Assembly: GCF_004027225.2 (NCBI RefSeq)
Contig: NC_044288.2
Location: 7,251,744-7,315,743, forward strand
Reading direction: 5' to 3'
From: Strigops habroptila
Taxonomy: Eukaryota; Chordata; Aves; Psittaciformes; Psittacidae
Length of the DNA stretch: 64,000 nt
Every line of letters begins with the position of its first letter. Position 1 is the stretch's first letter. Both the position numbers and the translations under genes were made by a program. The notes under the pieces are model-generated. The model made no database searches. It was not told the origin of the DNA and was given only the letters and a program-made list of their open reading frames with translations. Of the stretch, positions 1 to 10,019 are shown piece after piece.

Positions 1-104
1 CATTCCTCCGATTCTCCTCCCCATTCTGCCCAGGGAGGCAGGAAATGAGCGAGCGGCTGCTGGTGCTGAGCTACCAGCTGGGTTTAAATCACAACAGCCA
101 AGAA
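1..104 (+). mobile_element. 3' end of an ERVL-type LTR (fragment)
   Basis: The first hundred bases match the terminal part of the LTRs seen further right at 6241-6340 and 6341-6452: a CCGATTCTCCTCCCCAT start, a purine-rich middle with GAGCGAGCGGCTG, then a GCTGGGTTTAAATCACAACA-like end. It continues off the left edge, so it is the right end of another LTR in plus orientation. It is directly followed by the CR1 tail. I cannot tell whether it is a solo LTR or part of a full provirus. Confidence 0.7.
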
Positions 105-1240
105 AGAGAATCATAGAATCATAGAATCATAGAATCGTAAGGGTTGGAAAGGACCTTAAGATCATCTAGTTCCAACCCCCCTGCCATGGGCAGGGACACC
201 TTGCCCTAAACCATGTGGCTCAAGGCTCTGTCCAACCTGGCCTTGAACACCGCCAGGGATGGAGCATCCACAACCTCCCTGGGCAACCCATTCCAGTGCT
301 TCACCACCCTCACTGTAAAGAACTTCTTCCTTATATCTAATCTAAACTTCCTCTGTTTAAGTTTGAACCCATTACCCCTTGTCCTACCACTACAGTCCCT
401 AAGGAAGAGTCCCTCCCCAGCATCCTTGTAGACCCCCTTCAGATACTGGAAGGCTGCTATGAGGTCACCACGCAGCCTTCTCTTCTCCAGGCTGAACAGC
501 CCCAACTTTCTCAGCCTGTCTTCATATGGGAGGTGCTCCAGCCCTCTTATCATCCTCGTGGCCCTCCTCTGGACTCGCTCCAACAGCTCCATGTCCTTTT
601 TATGTTGAGGACACCAGAACTGTACGCAGTACTCCAAGTGAGGTCTCACAAGAGCAGAGTAGAGGGGCAGGATCACCTCCTTCGACCTGCTGGCCACGCT
701 TCTTTTGATGCAGCCCAGGATACGGTTGGCTTTCTGGGCTGCAAGCGCACACTGCCGGCTCATGTTAAGCTTCTCGTCAACCAACACCCCCAAGTCCTTT
801 TCTGCAGGGCTGCTCTGAATCTCTTCTCTGCCCAGCCTGTAGCAGTGCCTGGGGTTGCCCCGACCCAGGTGTAGGACCTTGCACTTGGCTTGGTTAAACT
901 TCATAAGGTTGGCATTGGCCCACCTCACAAGCATGTCAAGGTCCCTCTGGATGGCATCCCTTCCCTCCAGCGTATCAACCGAACCACACAGCTTGGTGTC
1001 ATCGGCAAACTTGCTGAGGGCGCACTCAATCCCACTGTCCATGTCACCGACAAAGATGTTGAACAGGACCGGTCCCAACACCGATCCCTGAGGGACACCA
1101 CTCGTTACAGGTTTCCAACTGGACATCGAGCCATTTACCACAACTCTTTGCGTGCGGCCATCGAGCCAGTTTTTTATCCACCGAGTGGTCCATCTATCAA
1201 ATTGATGTCTCTCCAATTTAGAGACAAGGATGTCATGTGG
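105..1240 (-). mobile_element. CR1 LINE, 5'-truncated, relatively young
   Basis: A non-LTR retrotransposon of the CR1 family lies on the minus strand. Its 3' end is marked by tandem ATCATAGA-type octamers at about 108-136, the usual CR1 terminus. Before it comes the typical 3' UTR with GGTTGGAAAGGACCTT (plus-strand reading). The body encodes the C-terminal half of the reverse transcriptase. The copy is truncated on its 5' side near 1240, where sequence coding [11 protein letters not shown] abuts a purine-rich array. An uninterrupted frame over about 1 kb suggests a recent insertion compared with the other CR1 pieces in the window. Confidence 0.95.
206..1240 (-). pseudogene. CR1 reverse transcriptase, C-terminal part
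   Basis: About 344 codons are open from the truncation point to the stop at 206-208. Readable motifs are the [14 protein letters not shown] block (RT motif 4), the catalytic FADD box in FADDTK (motif 5), and downstream [13 protein letters not shown] and [13 protein letters not shown], all hallmarks of CR1 ORF2. The N-terminal endonuclease and the first RT motifs are missing because the element is 5'-truncated, so this cannot encode a working protein alone. No promoter is present. Family assignment is firm from the motifs. Confidence 0.9.
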
Positions 1241-1674
1241 GAAAGAAGGGGGGAGAAATAATAAGACAGGCAGCAGAATGAAGGAATAAAGGCAGAATAA
1301 TCAGGGACATGAAGCAGGACAAATGGAGAACGAGGGGGAAAAAAGGGCAGGGAGCAGGACAGAGATGGAGAAAAAAGCATTAGGGGCAGAGGTATACAGA
1401 GAGGAAAATAAAGGTTAAAGACAGGGAAAACGAGCGGAAGAACTCGGACAGAGGACAGATATGGGGGCGGGAAACCTACGATGGCCATCAGGAGAGATAC
1501 ATGGAGAAGAACAAAAAGCCCTGGCTGCAGGACAGAGATGGATTGACAAAAAACAGTGACAGGGAGCAGGGCAGAGTGAGACAAAACGAAACACAAAAAA
1601 AGAGATGGAGATGTATCAGCGCAAGGAGATGGAAAAAGAAAAAAAAAAACGATGGACTGCAGGACAGACAATGG
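1241..1674 (+). repeat. purine-rich degenerate array, copy A (left part)
   Basis: A stretch almost purely of A and G on the plus strand, built of variants of a GGGAGCAGGACAGAGATGG-like core separated by A-rich runs. The segment about 1455-1600 can be aligned by eye with about 10765-10910. Shared landmarks include GACAGATAT, AACCTACRATGGSCATCAGGA, TGGCTGCAGGACAGAGATG, and ACAGTGACAGGGAGCAGG. It is the left part of a paralogous unit split by the ERVL provirus that begins at 1675. Long ORFs on the minus strand here are translations of pyrimidine-rich DNA, not genes. Confidence 0.75.
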
Positions 1675-2190
1675 TGTCTTAGGTTCAGCAGCAACTGGGT
1701 TTTTTTTCTTCTCCTTCCTAGTAGCTGGTGCAGTGCTGTGTTTCAGCTTTAGTCTGGGAACAATGCTGAGAACACACCAATGTTTTAGTTGTTGCTAAAT
1801 AATGTTTTCTCTGATCAAGGACTTTTCAGTCTTTTATGCTCTGCCAGTGAGGAGGGGCACAAGAAGCCAGGAGGAAGCAGAGATACGACACCTGATCCAA
1901 ACTAGCCAAAGAGGTATTCCATACTACAGCATGTTATGCCCAGTATATAAACTGTTGGGAGTCAGCCGGAAGAGGCAGATCGCTGCTCGGGTCAGGCTGG
2001 CTATCGGTCAGCAGATGCTGAGCAATTGTATTAGGCATCACTTGTGTTTACTGGGGTTTTTCCCTTCCCTTTTTAGTTTTATATTCTCTCCCCTTGTTAT
2101 TTCCCTTATCATTATCACTAGTAGCAGTAGTAGTAGTTTTGTGTTATACTTTAGTTATTGGACTGTTCTTATCTCAACTCGTGGGGTTTA
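1675..2190 (+). repeat. 5' LTR of the ERVL provirus (3' end missing)
   Basis: It begins TGTCTTAGGTTCAGC and carries the TAGTAGCTGGTGCAGTGCTG, TTTTAGTTGTTGCTAA, CTCTGCCAGTGAGGAGG, and GGTATTCCATAC blocks that recur in order in the 3' LTR at 5776-6340. A TATA-like CCCAGTATATAAACTG lies near 1940-1955. It ends around ATCTCAACTCGTGGGGTTTAC and lacks the GATTCTCCTCCCC ... AAACCACGACA end found in the 3' LTR. Divergence from the 3' LTR is obvious by eye (substitutions and small indels), so the insertion is not recent, or the two ends are of mixed origin. Confidence 0.85.
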
Positions 2191-2199
2191 CATTTGGGG

Positions 2200-3308
2200 A
2201 CAATCGGGTTTACTGGACTGTGTCGATCAGATGGCCTGGCACATCGGTCCCACAGAAGTATAAGGCTCTAGTAGATACCGGTGCACAGTGTACCCTGATG
2301 CCATCAAGGTATCAAGGGGTGGAACCCATTTATACTTCTGGAGTGACAGGAGGATCCCAAGAGTTGACTGTACTGGAGGCTGAAATCAGCCTGACTGGGA
2401 GGAAGTGGCAAAAGCACCCCATTGTGACCGGTCCAGGGGCTCCACGCATCCTTGGCATAGACTATCTCAGGAGAGGGTACTTCAAAGACCCAAAAGGGTA
2501 CCGATGGGCTTTTGGTATCACTGCCTTGGAAACAGAGGAAATGAAGCAGCTGCCCACCTTGCCCGGTCTCTCAGAGGATCCTTCTGTTGTGGGGTTGCTG
2601 AAGGTCGAAGAACGACAAGTGCCAATCGCGACCACAACAGTGCACTGGCGGCAATATCGCACCAACCGAGACTCCTTGATTCCCATCCATAAGCTGATCT
2701 GTAGGCTGGAGAGCCAAGGAGTGATCAGCAGGACCCGCTCACCCTTTAATAGCCCCATATGGCCAGTGCAAAAGTCTAATGGAGAGTGGAGACTAACAGT
2801 AGACTATCATGGCCTGAATGAAGTCACACCACCACTGAGTGCTGCCGTATCTGACATGCTAGAACTTCAGTATGAAGTGGAGTCAAAGGCAGCCAAGTGG
2901 GATGCCACAATTGACACTGCCAATGCATTTTTCTCAATCCCTTTGGCAGCAGAGTTCAGGCCACAGTTTGCTTTTACTTGGAGGGGCGTCCAGTACACTT
3001 GGAACCGACTGCCCCAGGGGTGGAAACACAGCCCTACCATCTGCCATGGATGGATCCAGACTGCACTGGAATAGGGGTAAGCTCTAGAACACCTGCAATA
3101 TATTGATGACATTATCATGTGGGGCGATACAGCGGAAGAAGTTTTTGAGAAAGGGAGGAAGATAATCCAAATCCTGCTGAAGGCCGGTTTTGCCATAAAA
3201 CGGAGTAAGGTCAAGGGACCTGCACAGGAGATTCAGTTTTGGGAAATGAAACGGCAAGATGGACGTCACCAGATCCCCATGATCTGGTGGATGTGGTCAA
3301 CAAGATAA
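2200..3308 (+). pseudogene. ERVL protease and reverse transcriptase (broken)
   Basis: The aspartic protease active-site block LVDTGAQCTLMPS is encoded around 2264-2305. RT follows, with WPVQKSNGEWRLTVDYHGLN, the IPLAAEFRPQFAF region and the catalytic YIDD at 3099-3110. The frame contains a TAG at 3072-3074 and a TAA at 3078-3080, just before the YIDD box, and shifts to another frame near 3240-3310. It therefore cannot be translated whole. In a full element this region supplies proteolytic maturation and DNA synthesis. Confidence 0.9.
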
Positions 3309-4500
3309 CAGCAATGTGTCCACCAACTAACAAGAAAGAAACACAAGCTTTCTTAGGTGTTGTGGGGTTCTGGAGAATGCACATCCCAAATTACAGTCTG
3401 ATTGTAAGCCCTCTCTATCAGGTGACACGGAAGAAGAACGATTTCAAATGGGGCCCTGAGCAACAACAAGCCTTTGAACAAATTAAACGAGAAATAGTTC
3501 ATGCAGTAGCCCTTGGACCAGTCCAGACCAGGGCAGATGTGAAAAATGTGCTCTATACCGCAGCCGGGGAGAATGGTCCTAGCTGGAGCCTCTGGCGGAA
3601 AGCTCCAGGGTAGACTCGAAGTCAACCCCTCGGCTTTTGGAGTCGGGGATATAAAGGATCTGAGGCCAGCTATACTCCCACTGAAAAAGAGATACTGGCA
3701 GCCTATGAAGGGGTTCAAGCTGCTTCAGAAGTGATTGGCACTGAAGCACAGCTTCTCCTGGCACCCCGGTTGCCTGTGCTGGGCTGGATGTTCAAAGGCA
3801 GGGTCTCCGCTACCCACCATGCAACCGATGCTACATGGAGTAAGTGGGCCACACTAATTACACAACGAGCTCGAACAGGAAATCCCAGTCATCCAGGAAT
3901 TCTAGAAGTCATCATGGACTGGCCAGAGGGCAAAGATTTTGGGATGTCATCAGAAGAGGAGGTGATGCATGCTGAAAAAGCCCCACCATATAATAAACTG
4001 TCAGAGAGTGAAAAGCAATATGCCTTGTTTACTGATGGGTCCTGTGGTATTGTGGGAAAGCATCGGAGATGGAAGGCAACTGCATGGAGTCCCCTGCGAC
4101 ACGTTGCAGAAACTGCTGAAGGAGAGGGTGAATCGAGTCAGTTTGCAGAGGTGAAAGCCATCCAGCTGGCCTTGGACATTGCTGAATGAGAAAAATGGCC
4201 AATACTTTATACTGACTCATGGATGGTGGCAAATGCCCTGTGGGGGTGGTTGAAGCAATGGAAGGAGAGCAACTGGCAACGCGGAGGTAAACCCATCTGG
4301 GCTGCTGCACTGTGGCAAGATATCGCTGCCTGGGTGCAGAACCTGGTGGTGAAGGAACGCCACGTAGATGCTCATGTACCCAAGAATCGGGCCACTGAGG
4401 AACATAAGAACAGTCAACAAGTGGATAAAGCTGCTAAGATTGAAGTGGCTCAGATGCAGTTAGATTGGCAACATAAAGGTGAATTATTTTTAGGCCGGTG
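3309..4500 (+). pseudogene. ERVL RT connection and RNase H (broken)
   Basis: In the frame shifted relative to the preceding part, the thumb/connection reads KKETQAFLGVVGFWRMHIPN. A stop lies at 3611-3613 and the frame is lost for about 100 bp before returning. RNase H follows with LFTDGSCGIVG (first catalytic Asp, about 4024-4056), the Glu-containing QFAEVKAIQLAL region, a TGA at 4187-4189, and then YTDSW and HVDAHVP motifs. Several inactivating changes are visible, so this is a fossil. Confidence 0.88.
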
Positions 4501-5280
4501 GGCCCATGACACCTCAGGCCATCAAGGCAGAGATGCAAAATATAGATGGGCTCGTGATCGAGAGGTGGACTTAACCATGGACACGATTGCCCAGGTTATT
4601 CATGAATGTGAAACATGTGCTGCAATTCAGCAAGACAAGTGGTTAAAGCCTCTCTGGTATGGAAGACAATGGCTGAAGTACAAGTATGGGAGGCCTGGCA
4701 GATTGACTATATCACACTCCCACCAACCCACCAAGGCAAGCACCATGTGCTTTCCATGGTGGAAACAACCACCAGATGGCTGGAAACATACACTCTGCCC
4801 CACGCCACTGCCCGGAACACTACCCTGGGCCTTGAGAAACAAGGCTTGCAGCGACATGGCACCCCAGAGAGAACTGAGTCAGACAATGGGACTCATTTCC
4901 AGAATAACCTTATAGACACTTGGGCCAAAGATCATGGCACTGAGTGGGTATATCACATCCCCTACCATGCACCAGCCTCTGGGAAAATCGAACAGTACAA
5001 TGGGCTGTTAAAAACTACACTGAGAGCAACGGGTGGTGGGACTTTCAAACACTGGGATACACATTTACCAAAAGCCACCTGGTTGGTCAACACAAGGGGA
5101 TCTGCCAACAGGGCTGGCCCAGCCCAATCAGAACTTTTACGTACTGTAGAGGGGGATAAAGTTCCTGTGGTGCACATGATTTGTTGGGGAAAACAGTCCA
5201 GTTTTTTCCTGCTTCAGGTAAAGGCAAACCCACTCGTGGGGTTGCTTTTGTTCAGGGACCTGGATATACTTGGTGGGTAA
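4480..5280 (+). pseudogene. ERVL integrase (broken)
   Basis: The zinc-binding HHCC region is encoded at about 4500-4620 (HDTSGHQGRD then CETCAAIQ). A frame change follows near 4640-4690. The catalytic core then shows Asp in WQIDYITLP, Asp in ESDNGTHFQN and Glu in GKIEQYNGLLK, so the D,D-35-E residues are recognisable. The C-terminal part runs to a stop at about 5278-5280. In a complete element this would insert the viral DNA. Here the frame break means no whole protein is made. Confidence 0.88.
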
Positions 5281-5775
5281 TGCAGGAAGATGGGGAAGTC
5301 CGATGTGTAGCTCAAGGGGATTTAATTTTGGGGGAAAACAGCCAATGAACTCAATTGTATGCTGTTGCCTGCTATATAACACTTCTACAGCCCACCAGCT
5401 AGATGTCTTCAGGTCACCAGCAACTGACCCTGACTTCCCTCCGATCATCACCCCAACAAAAGAATGAATTTTGACGAAACCAGATAAGCTCAGCAGTGAC
5501 CAGACGAGTTCAACGGTGTCATCAGCAGGCAACAACCCAACACTACACACCGTCCCTCCTGCCCTGAAAGACTATTACAAGAGATGGAGCCTGACATCAT
5601 GGACTGGATGAATTCAGCAACTTTATAGGGATTGGTCCATGGACTAAGGAATGATATCTCTCTCTTTGTGTGTGGGTGTATATATAAATATATATATATG
5701 AGACAAAAGCGACGGTATATTGAAAAATGTGGGATCTGAGCATAACACAAATGGTATGGATTAAGCAGTGGATAC
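5281..5775 (+). other. ERVL 3' internal region without recognisable coding
   Basis: This is the stretch between the integrase remnant and the 3' LTR. It contains short broken frames and an AT dinucleotide run (TATATAAATATATATATATG) near 5680-5700. I see no env-like sequence. A plausible polypurine tract before the LTR start at 5776 is not obvious. Confidence 0.5.
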
Positions 5776-6340
5776 TGCCCTGGGTTCAGCTACAGCAGTC
5801 ATTTTTTCTCCTTCTTAGTAGCTGGTGCAGTGCTGTATTTTTGACTTTCAGCCTGGGAACAACGCTGATAACACCGATGTTTTTAGTTGTTGCTAAGTAA
5901 TGTTTACTCCGACCAAGGACTTTCTCAGTCTCATGCTCTGCCAGGGAGGAGGGGAAGCCGGGAGGAAGCAGAGACAGGACACCTGACCCAAACTGGCCAA
6001 AGGGGTATTCCATACCATGGCACGTCATGCCCAGTACAGAAACCGGTGGGAGTTACCCAGAAGGCCCAGATCGCTGCTTGGGCCGGGCTGGGTATCAGTC
6101 AGTGGGTGGTGAGCAACTGTATCCCCTCCCCTTGTTATTTCCCTTATCATTATTATTATTGATGGTAGCAGTAGTGGTTTTGTATTATATCTTAGTTACC
6201 GGACTGCTCTTATCTCAACCCATGGGAGTTACACTCTTTTGATTCTCCTCCCCATCCCTCCGGGAGCAGGGGGAAGAAGAAGAGGGAGTGAGTGAGCAGC
6301 TACGTGGTTCCGAGTTACCGGCTGGGCTTAAACCACGACA
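5776..6340 (+). repeat. 3' LTR of the ERVL provirus
   Basis: It starts TGCCCTGGGTTCAGC and ends TTAAACCACGACA, giving TG...CA termini. It shares ordered blocks with the 5' LTR and has in addition the terminal GATTCTCCTCCCCATCCC ... GAGCAGCTACGTGG ... GCTGGGC segment missing there. A CTCAACCCATGGGAGTTAC block precedes this terminal part. Confidence 0.88.
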
Positions 6341-6452
6341 ACATTCTTACCATTCTCTTCCCCATCCAACCCAGAGGCAGAGGGAAAGGAAGTGGGGGAG
6401 TGAGCGAGCGGCTGTGTGACTCTGAGTTACTGGCTGGGTGTAAACCATGACA
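6341..6452 (+). repeat. additional LTR 3' terminus, tandem to the provirus
   Basis: Immediately after the CA end of the 3' LTR comes a second version of the LTR terminal segment: CATTCTCTTCCCCATCC, a purine-rich middle with GAGTGAGCGAGCGGCTG, and GCTGGGTGTAAACCATGACA at the end. It is diverged from the copy at 6241-6340, so it is not a recent polymerase-slip duplicate. It looks like the residue of an older LTR of the same family, or of recombination between LTRs. The purine-rich array resumes directly after it. Confidence 0.75.
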
Positions 6453-6636
6453 GATGAAAAAAAGAAAAAAAAAAAGAGGGAGAGGTAGCGGGACACAAGA
6501 CAAGCAAAAAGAGGACAAGTACAGGGGACCAAAAAAACAAAATCACAGCAGCACAGGAAAGAGAGACACCCAGGGAACGGACAGGGAGGGACCAGGACAC
6601 ACGAGAAGCGACAAAGTCCAATGGCTTGGGACTCAC
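6453..6636 (+). repeat. purine-rich array, copy A (right part)
   Basis: The A/G-rich sequence resumes after the LTR remnants. From about 6480 it aligns with about 11,911 onward in copy B: AGTACAGGGGA, GGGAAAGAGAG, AGGGAGGGACC and CTTGGGACTCACCACAG are shared or nearly so. It joins the exon-like segment at 6637-6740. Confidence 0.7.
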
Positions 6637-6740
6637 CACAGCTCTTGCCGCTGCTGGAAGAATTTGACAGTTCAGATACTTCTTTCTCCTTGTCTCCTCT
6701 CTTCCTCTTCTATGGCTCACGTCGCTGGGCTGTCTTCCAC
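6637..6740 (-). other. exon-like segment, copy A
   Basis: On the minus strand a 104-bp segment is bounded by ATTCTCTTAG (acceptor-like) above 6740 and GTGAGT (donor-like) below 6637. The paralogous segment in copy B is also 104 bp with the same boundaries, although compensating indels differ inside. Two of the three frames contain stops here (TGA, TAG), and the open frame is not conserved with copy B. The segment may therefore be a noncoding exon, a decayed coding exon, or a repeat that mimics splice sites. No protein family is recognised. Confidence 0.35.
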
Positions 6741-7250
6741 CTAAGAGAATACACAAGTGTCTCACAGCTCTTGCGAGACAAGGCTTCCTAGACACGTAGC
6801 CTTGCTTGCATGTGTCCTGCACAGCTGTACCATGCTGTAGGTAAGACATACACACCCCTCGGTACACTATGGCACTCTGGCCTGCTTTGAACTATGAAGA
6901 AGGATCCTTCGGCATGCAGAGATGTAGATCGTCTCTTGCCTGCAGCAATAGGGTGCTGCCAGATTTACGGTGTTCGATTTCTTTACCTTTTTTTGGTCTC
7001 TCCAGCTTCAGCCCTGACAGCTCTCATTCACAGCCAGTGAGCACTCTTTGCCTCCATACTGCAAGGAGAGAGAGGCCAGACAGAGACAGCCCATGCGAGC
7101 GTGAGGTGGGAGCAGTCAACAACATCCCATGGGGCAGAACGGACACCCGCACCCTCAGCGTGGCCCCTGGGAAAGAAAAAGCAGCAACAGTTATTACCGT
7201 AGATCATTCCTGGCCAGAGACGCTCCTCCCGCTGGGGTTTCTGACAGCAC
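6741..7250. other. flank of copy A; no gene recognised
   Basis: Up to about 6850 the sequence is still alignable with copy B (TTCCTAGACACGTAGCCT is identical in both). After that the two copies cannot be matched by eye. Splice-like acceptors occur on the minus strand (TTTCTTTCCCAG, CTCTCCTTGCAG), but I cannot connect them to an identifiable gene. Confidence 0.4.
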
Positions 7251-7279
7251 ATTCGAGGTCCAGATCGCTGCCATCACCT

Positions 7280-8200
7280 CGGGGCTTGGGGGAGACCTGG
7301 GGCGATGGGAAACACTTCGGGTAGGCGATGGAATTGGAGGCTTCTGCAGGGGGTGAGCAGGGCCAGGGCAGGCCCAGGGGGAACTACGGCGAGCCGACGA
7401 GGCACCCGGCCTCTGCACCCTGGGGGGTGTCCGCCTCCTTCCCCTCTTCCCTTCCATCGGCTCTCGGGGAACTCCCCGGGGCTACCCTGCCCCGCCCCGC
7501 CTGCAGCTGACCGGGAGCTGCCGCACCGGGCGGCTTGAAGCTTCCCGTCCCCCCCCCACCTCCCGGGAGCCAGCGCGCAGGAGCCACCCCTACGCCCGCC
7601 GAAGAGGCTCGCTCGCCCCACCTCCGTACGGCCTCAGACCCCACCTGCCGCTGCCGCCGGTGGCAGGACCTGCACCCCCCGCGCCGCAACGCTGCTCCCG
7701 GGCACCGCGCATGCGCCGGCCACCTTCCGTCCGCAGGAAGGACGAAAGCCAGCGCGCGAACATCGGGCTGCGGCCACGAGACAGCAACACCCGCGAGCAC
7801 CCGGCGCGCCCGCCGCCACCTTGAACGTGGAGCGCCGCCAGCACTTCTCTGCCGGAAGGCAGCAGCGAGTGCGCGGCACCGCCCTGCCGGCACCGCAGGA
7901 TCCCGTCGGCGCTGCCGGCGAACAGCAGCGCCACCGCGCATGCGCGGAGCCCGGTCTGCAGTACTGCATTCTGGCCGCATGTGGCAGCAGCGAGCGGCGC
8001 CCAGCGCCTGACCACCGCCTGCAGTACCGAGTTTTTGCCTCAGGATGGCAGCATCCTCTCACTTACTCGGTACTGCGGAGGCAGCGGGGCGAGCAACTGC
8101 CGCTCCCCAGCAGTTTACACCCTCCTGGGACAGCAACTACTTACTGGGGGAACAGGGCTGATGCTTCCCTGCCCCTTTCCCACAGGCAGCCCCGGCTTTT
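7280..8200. promoter_or_regulatory. CpG island with two NRF1 palindromes
   Basis: A GC- and CpG-dense block stands against an AT-richer background. It contains two perfect GCGCATGCGC palindromes, at 7707-7716 and 7936-7945, the core NRF1 site typical of bidirectional housekeeping promoters. The TGCAGTAC motif recurs: in a palindrome at 7957-7968, at 8020, and inverted at 8071. There is no TATA box. Neither direction leads to a gene I can identify. On the minus strand it could drive transcription into copy A. ORFs overlapping the island are GC-driven and have no recognisable family. Confidence 0.6.
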
Positions 8201-10019
8201 AGAGTCGCTGCCCCGTACCAGAAAACATTCCAGGCCTTTGCCTTCGATGACAGGACAAGGCTGGGGCTGTTCCGGCCACACTCCCCAAGTGGGGAAAGCA
8301 GAGAGGCACTTTTATGTACAAGATGCTGCTCAGCGGATGACCATAGAGCGCTGGGGTGCCCATCTGTGCTGCGGCACGTAGTGGAGCTCTGCACCCCCTG
8401 CCGCTCCTGCCAGCGAGTGTTGCGGTTGCACTTCACTGCCGGCATCATGCAGTACGTGGTAGGCGAGATGGGCTCTTCTGCCAGCGTGTGGAGTGAGCAG
8501 CTCTGGCTTCCCAAAGCACCTCCTTAAAACAATCACTCTAATGCTCCGATTCTTTGTTTCGGAATTCTGTACCTACCTCCTAGCCTGCAAGCCAGTTTCA
8601 GCTAGTCACAAGATGCCAGCTAGGAGACAATAAACGGAAGGGAGTAAGCTTCACATAGCATCACATGCTCCACAACAGACCTTATTTTTAATATCTGTGT
8701 TAAAATGTTTCATAGAAAAAAATAGAGAAGGTGAGTTGGCACAGTCTTGATGTCAACCTTAAAGTCCATACTACACATACCTTCAGAAAAATCCAGACAC
8801 ACACCATCGACGTACCTTGTGCTGGCAGCCGACATCCTGCCAAGAGATCAGGCAGGATTCCTGATCCTTAACATCAAGTTGGATAGGAATCTAAAGCTTC
8901 CCTTGTTGGTGCAGCTTTGTGAAGACTACAACCGAGGCAAGTATTATAAATACCAGTAAAAATAAATAGTGCTATTATACTAGCAAAAAATAAATACTAT
9001 ATATAAAAAAAATTTTAAAATATCTAAAAAAATATAAATATATATAAAATGTATAAAATATACATACAAAAATAAAATAAATGCTATATAAAAGTATTTT
9101 GCATCATCTTTTGGTACAGCTGGTGCTAGAGGCCACTAGAGCTTTTGCATTGTTTAGACAACCCTGCCTTTAACTCATTGGCAGCTTTGAGTTTCAGTAG
9201 AACCGCTCTGATAGAAGCGCACAGGTGAGGGACATAGACACCCACACGCTTTTTCTCGAGCCTACGTACAGCCAGGATTTCCTCACCCTATTCGTCACAA
9301 GTTGAGTATTTTTATTTTGAGTTTAAGTGAACAGCAACACATCTGTCCTTGTCAACTGCCTTCTTGCAAAAAAGGAATCACTTTTATTCTTCCAGGCCCA
9401 GCTTTTGACCGTCATACGATTTAACAGATACACGCTCTATTTCATCTCCCAACGGCAAAAATACGTAAAGCTCTGGGATCCAGAGTGCAACCCTACGCCT
9501 GCCCACATGCACTTGCTGTTTCAATGAGGAGCCACTGCGCATCCCTGCGAGCACCAATGTCAATGTTCAGCAAACGTGGTTTCTGAAGCTTTAAGCCAAA
9601 AACCATACATTGAAACTTGGCCATAGCAGAAGCAATCCCTAACTTGAATTCTTATGAAAAGGCAGCAACACAAACTGCAAACCCACTGCAGCAACAGGTT
9701 CCCAAACATTTAGATCGAGAACAAGGGAGAAAAATCAATCAGCTCCATTGCGTGCATGGGAAAGAGGCAGGCAAAGAAAAGGGTCAGCATTCATAGCCTC
9801 TACAGGGCATGGACATTCTCCTTCCATTCCTGAACCCATCTGTTAGGTCTACACATTGCAGCACTACTACAGCAATATTGAGACTAGGTATCAACAGCCC
9901 TGCTGCCAGACCTGCTATTGACTGATGCTATTTACACAGCAGGACACACAGACAGAGGGGCCATGCGGGGCCGGGCCGGGCACTCTGGGATCTTCCATCT
10001 GCCAGCTTCTCCTCTATTT
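8201..10019. other. no gene recognised; unique then AT-rich DNA
   Basis: The first part (to about 8540) is moderately GC-rich. An AATAAA occurs near 8627. From about 8940 to 9100 the sequence is very AT-rich, with repeated AAATAAAT and TATAAAATAT motifs. I see no homology to a known exon on either strand. Confidence 0.5.

Larger units (their letters stand above)
1675..6340 (+). mobile_element. ERVL-type endogenous retrovirus, internally deleted
   Basis: A provirus in plus orientation flanked by related LTRs (about 1675-2190 and 5776-6340). Between them are degraded protease, reverse transcriptase, RNase H and integrase regions in several frames, with in-frame stops and frameshifts. No recognisable gag lies between the 5' LTR and the protease, so the right end of the 5' LTR, the primer-binding region and gag appear deleted. 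No env is seen, as expected for the ERVL group. The element sits inside a purine-rich array whose paralog is at 10,020-11,910. It is defective; family assignment rests on the LTR form and the pol motifs. Confidence 0.9.

Noticed and set aside
7384-8381. Overlapping ORFs of 115-198 codons in the 7-8 kb CpG island
   Set aside because: All frames are open because of high GC, and no domain or signal is shared with known proteins.
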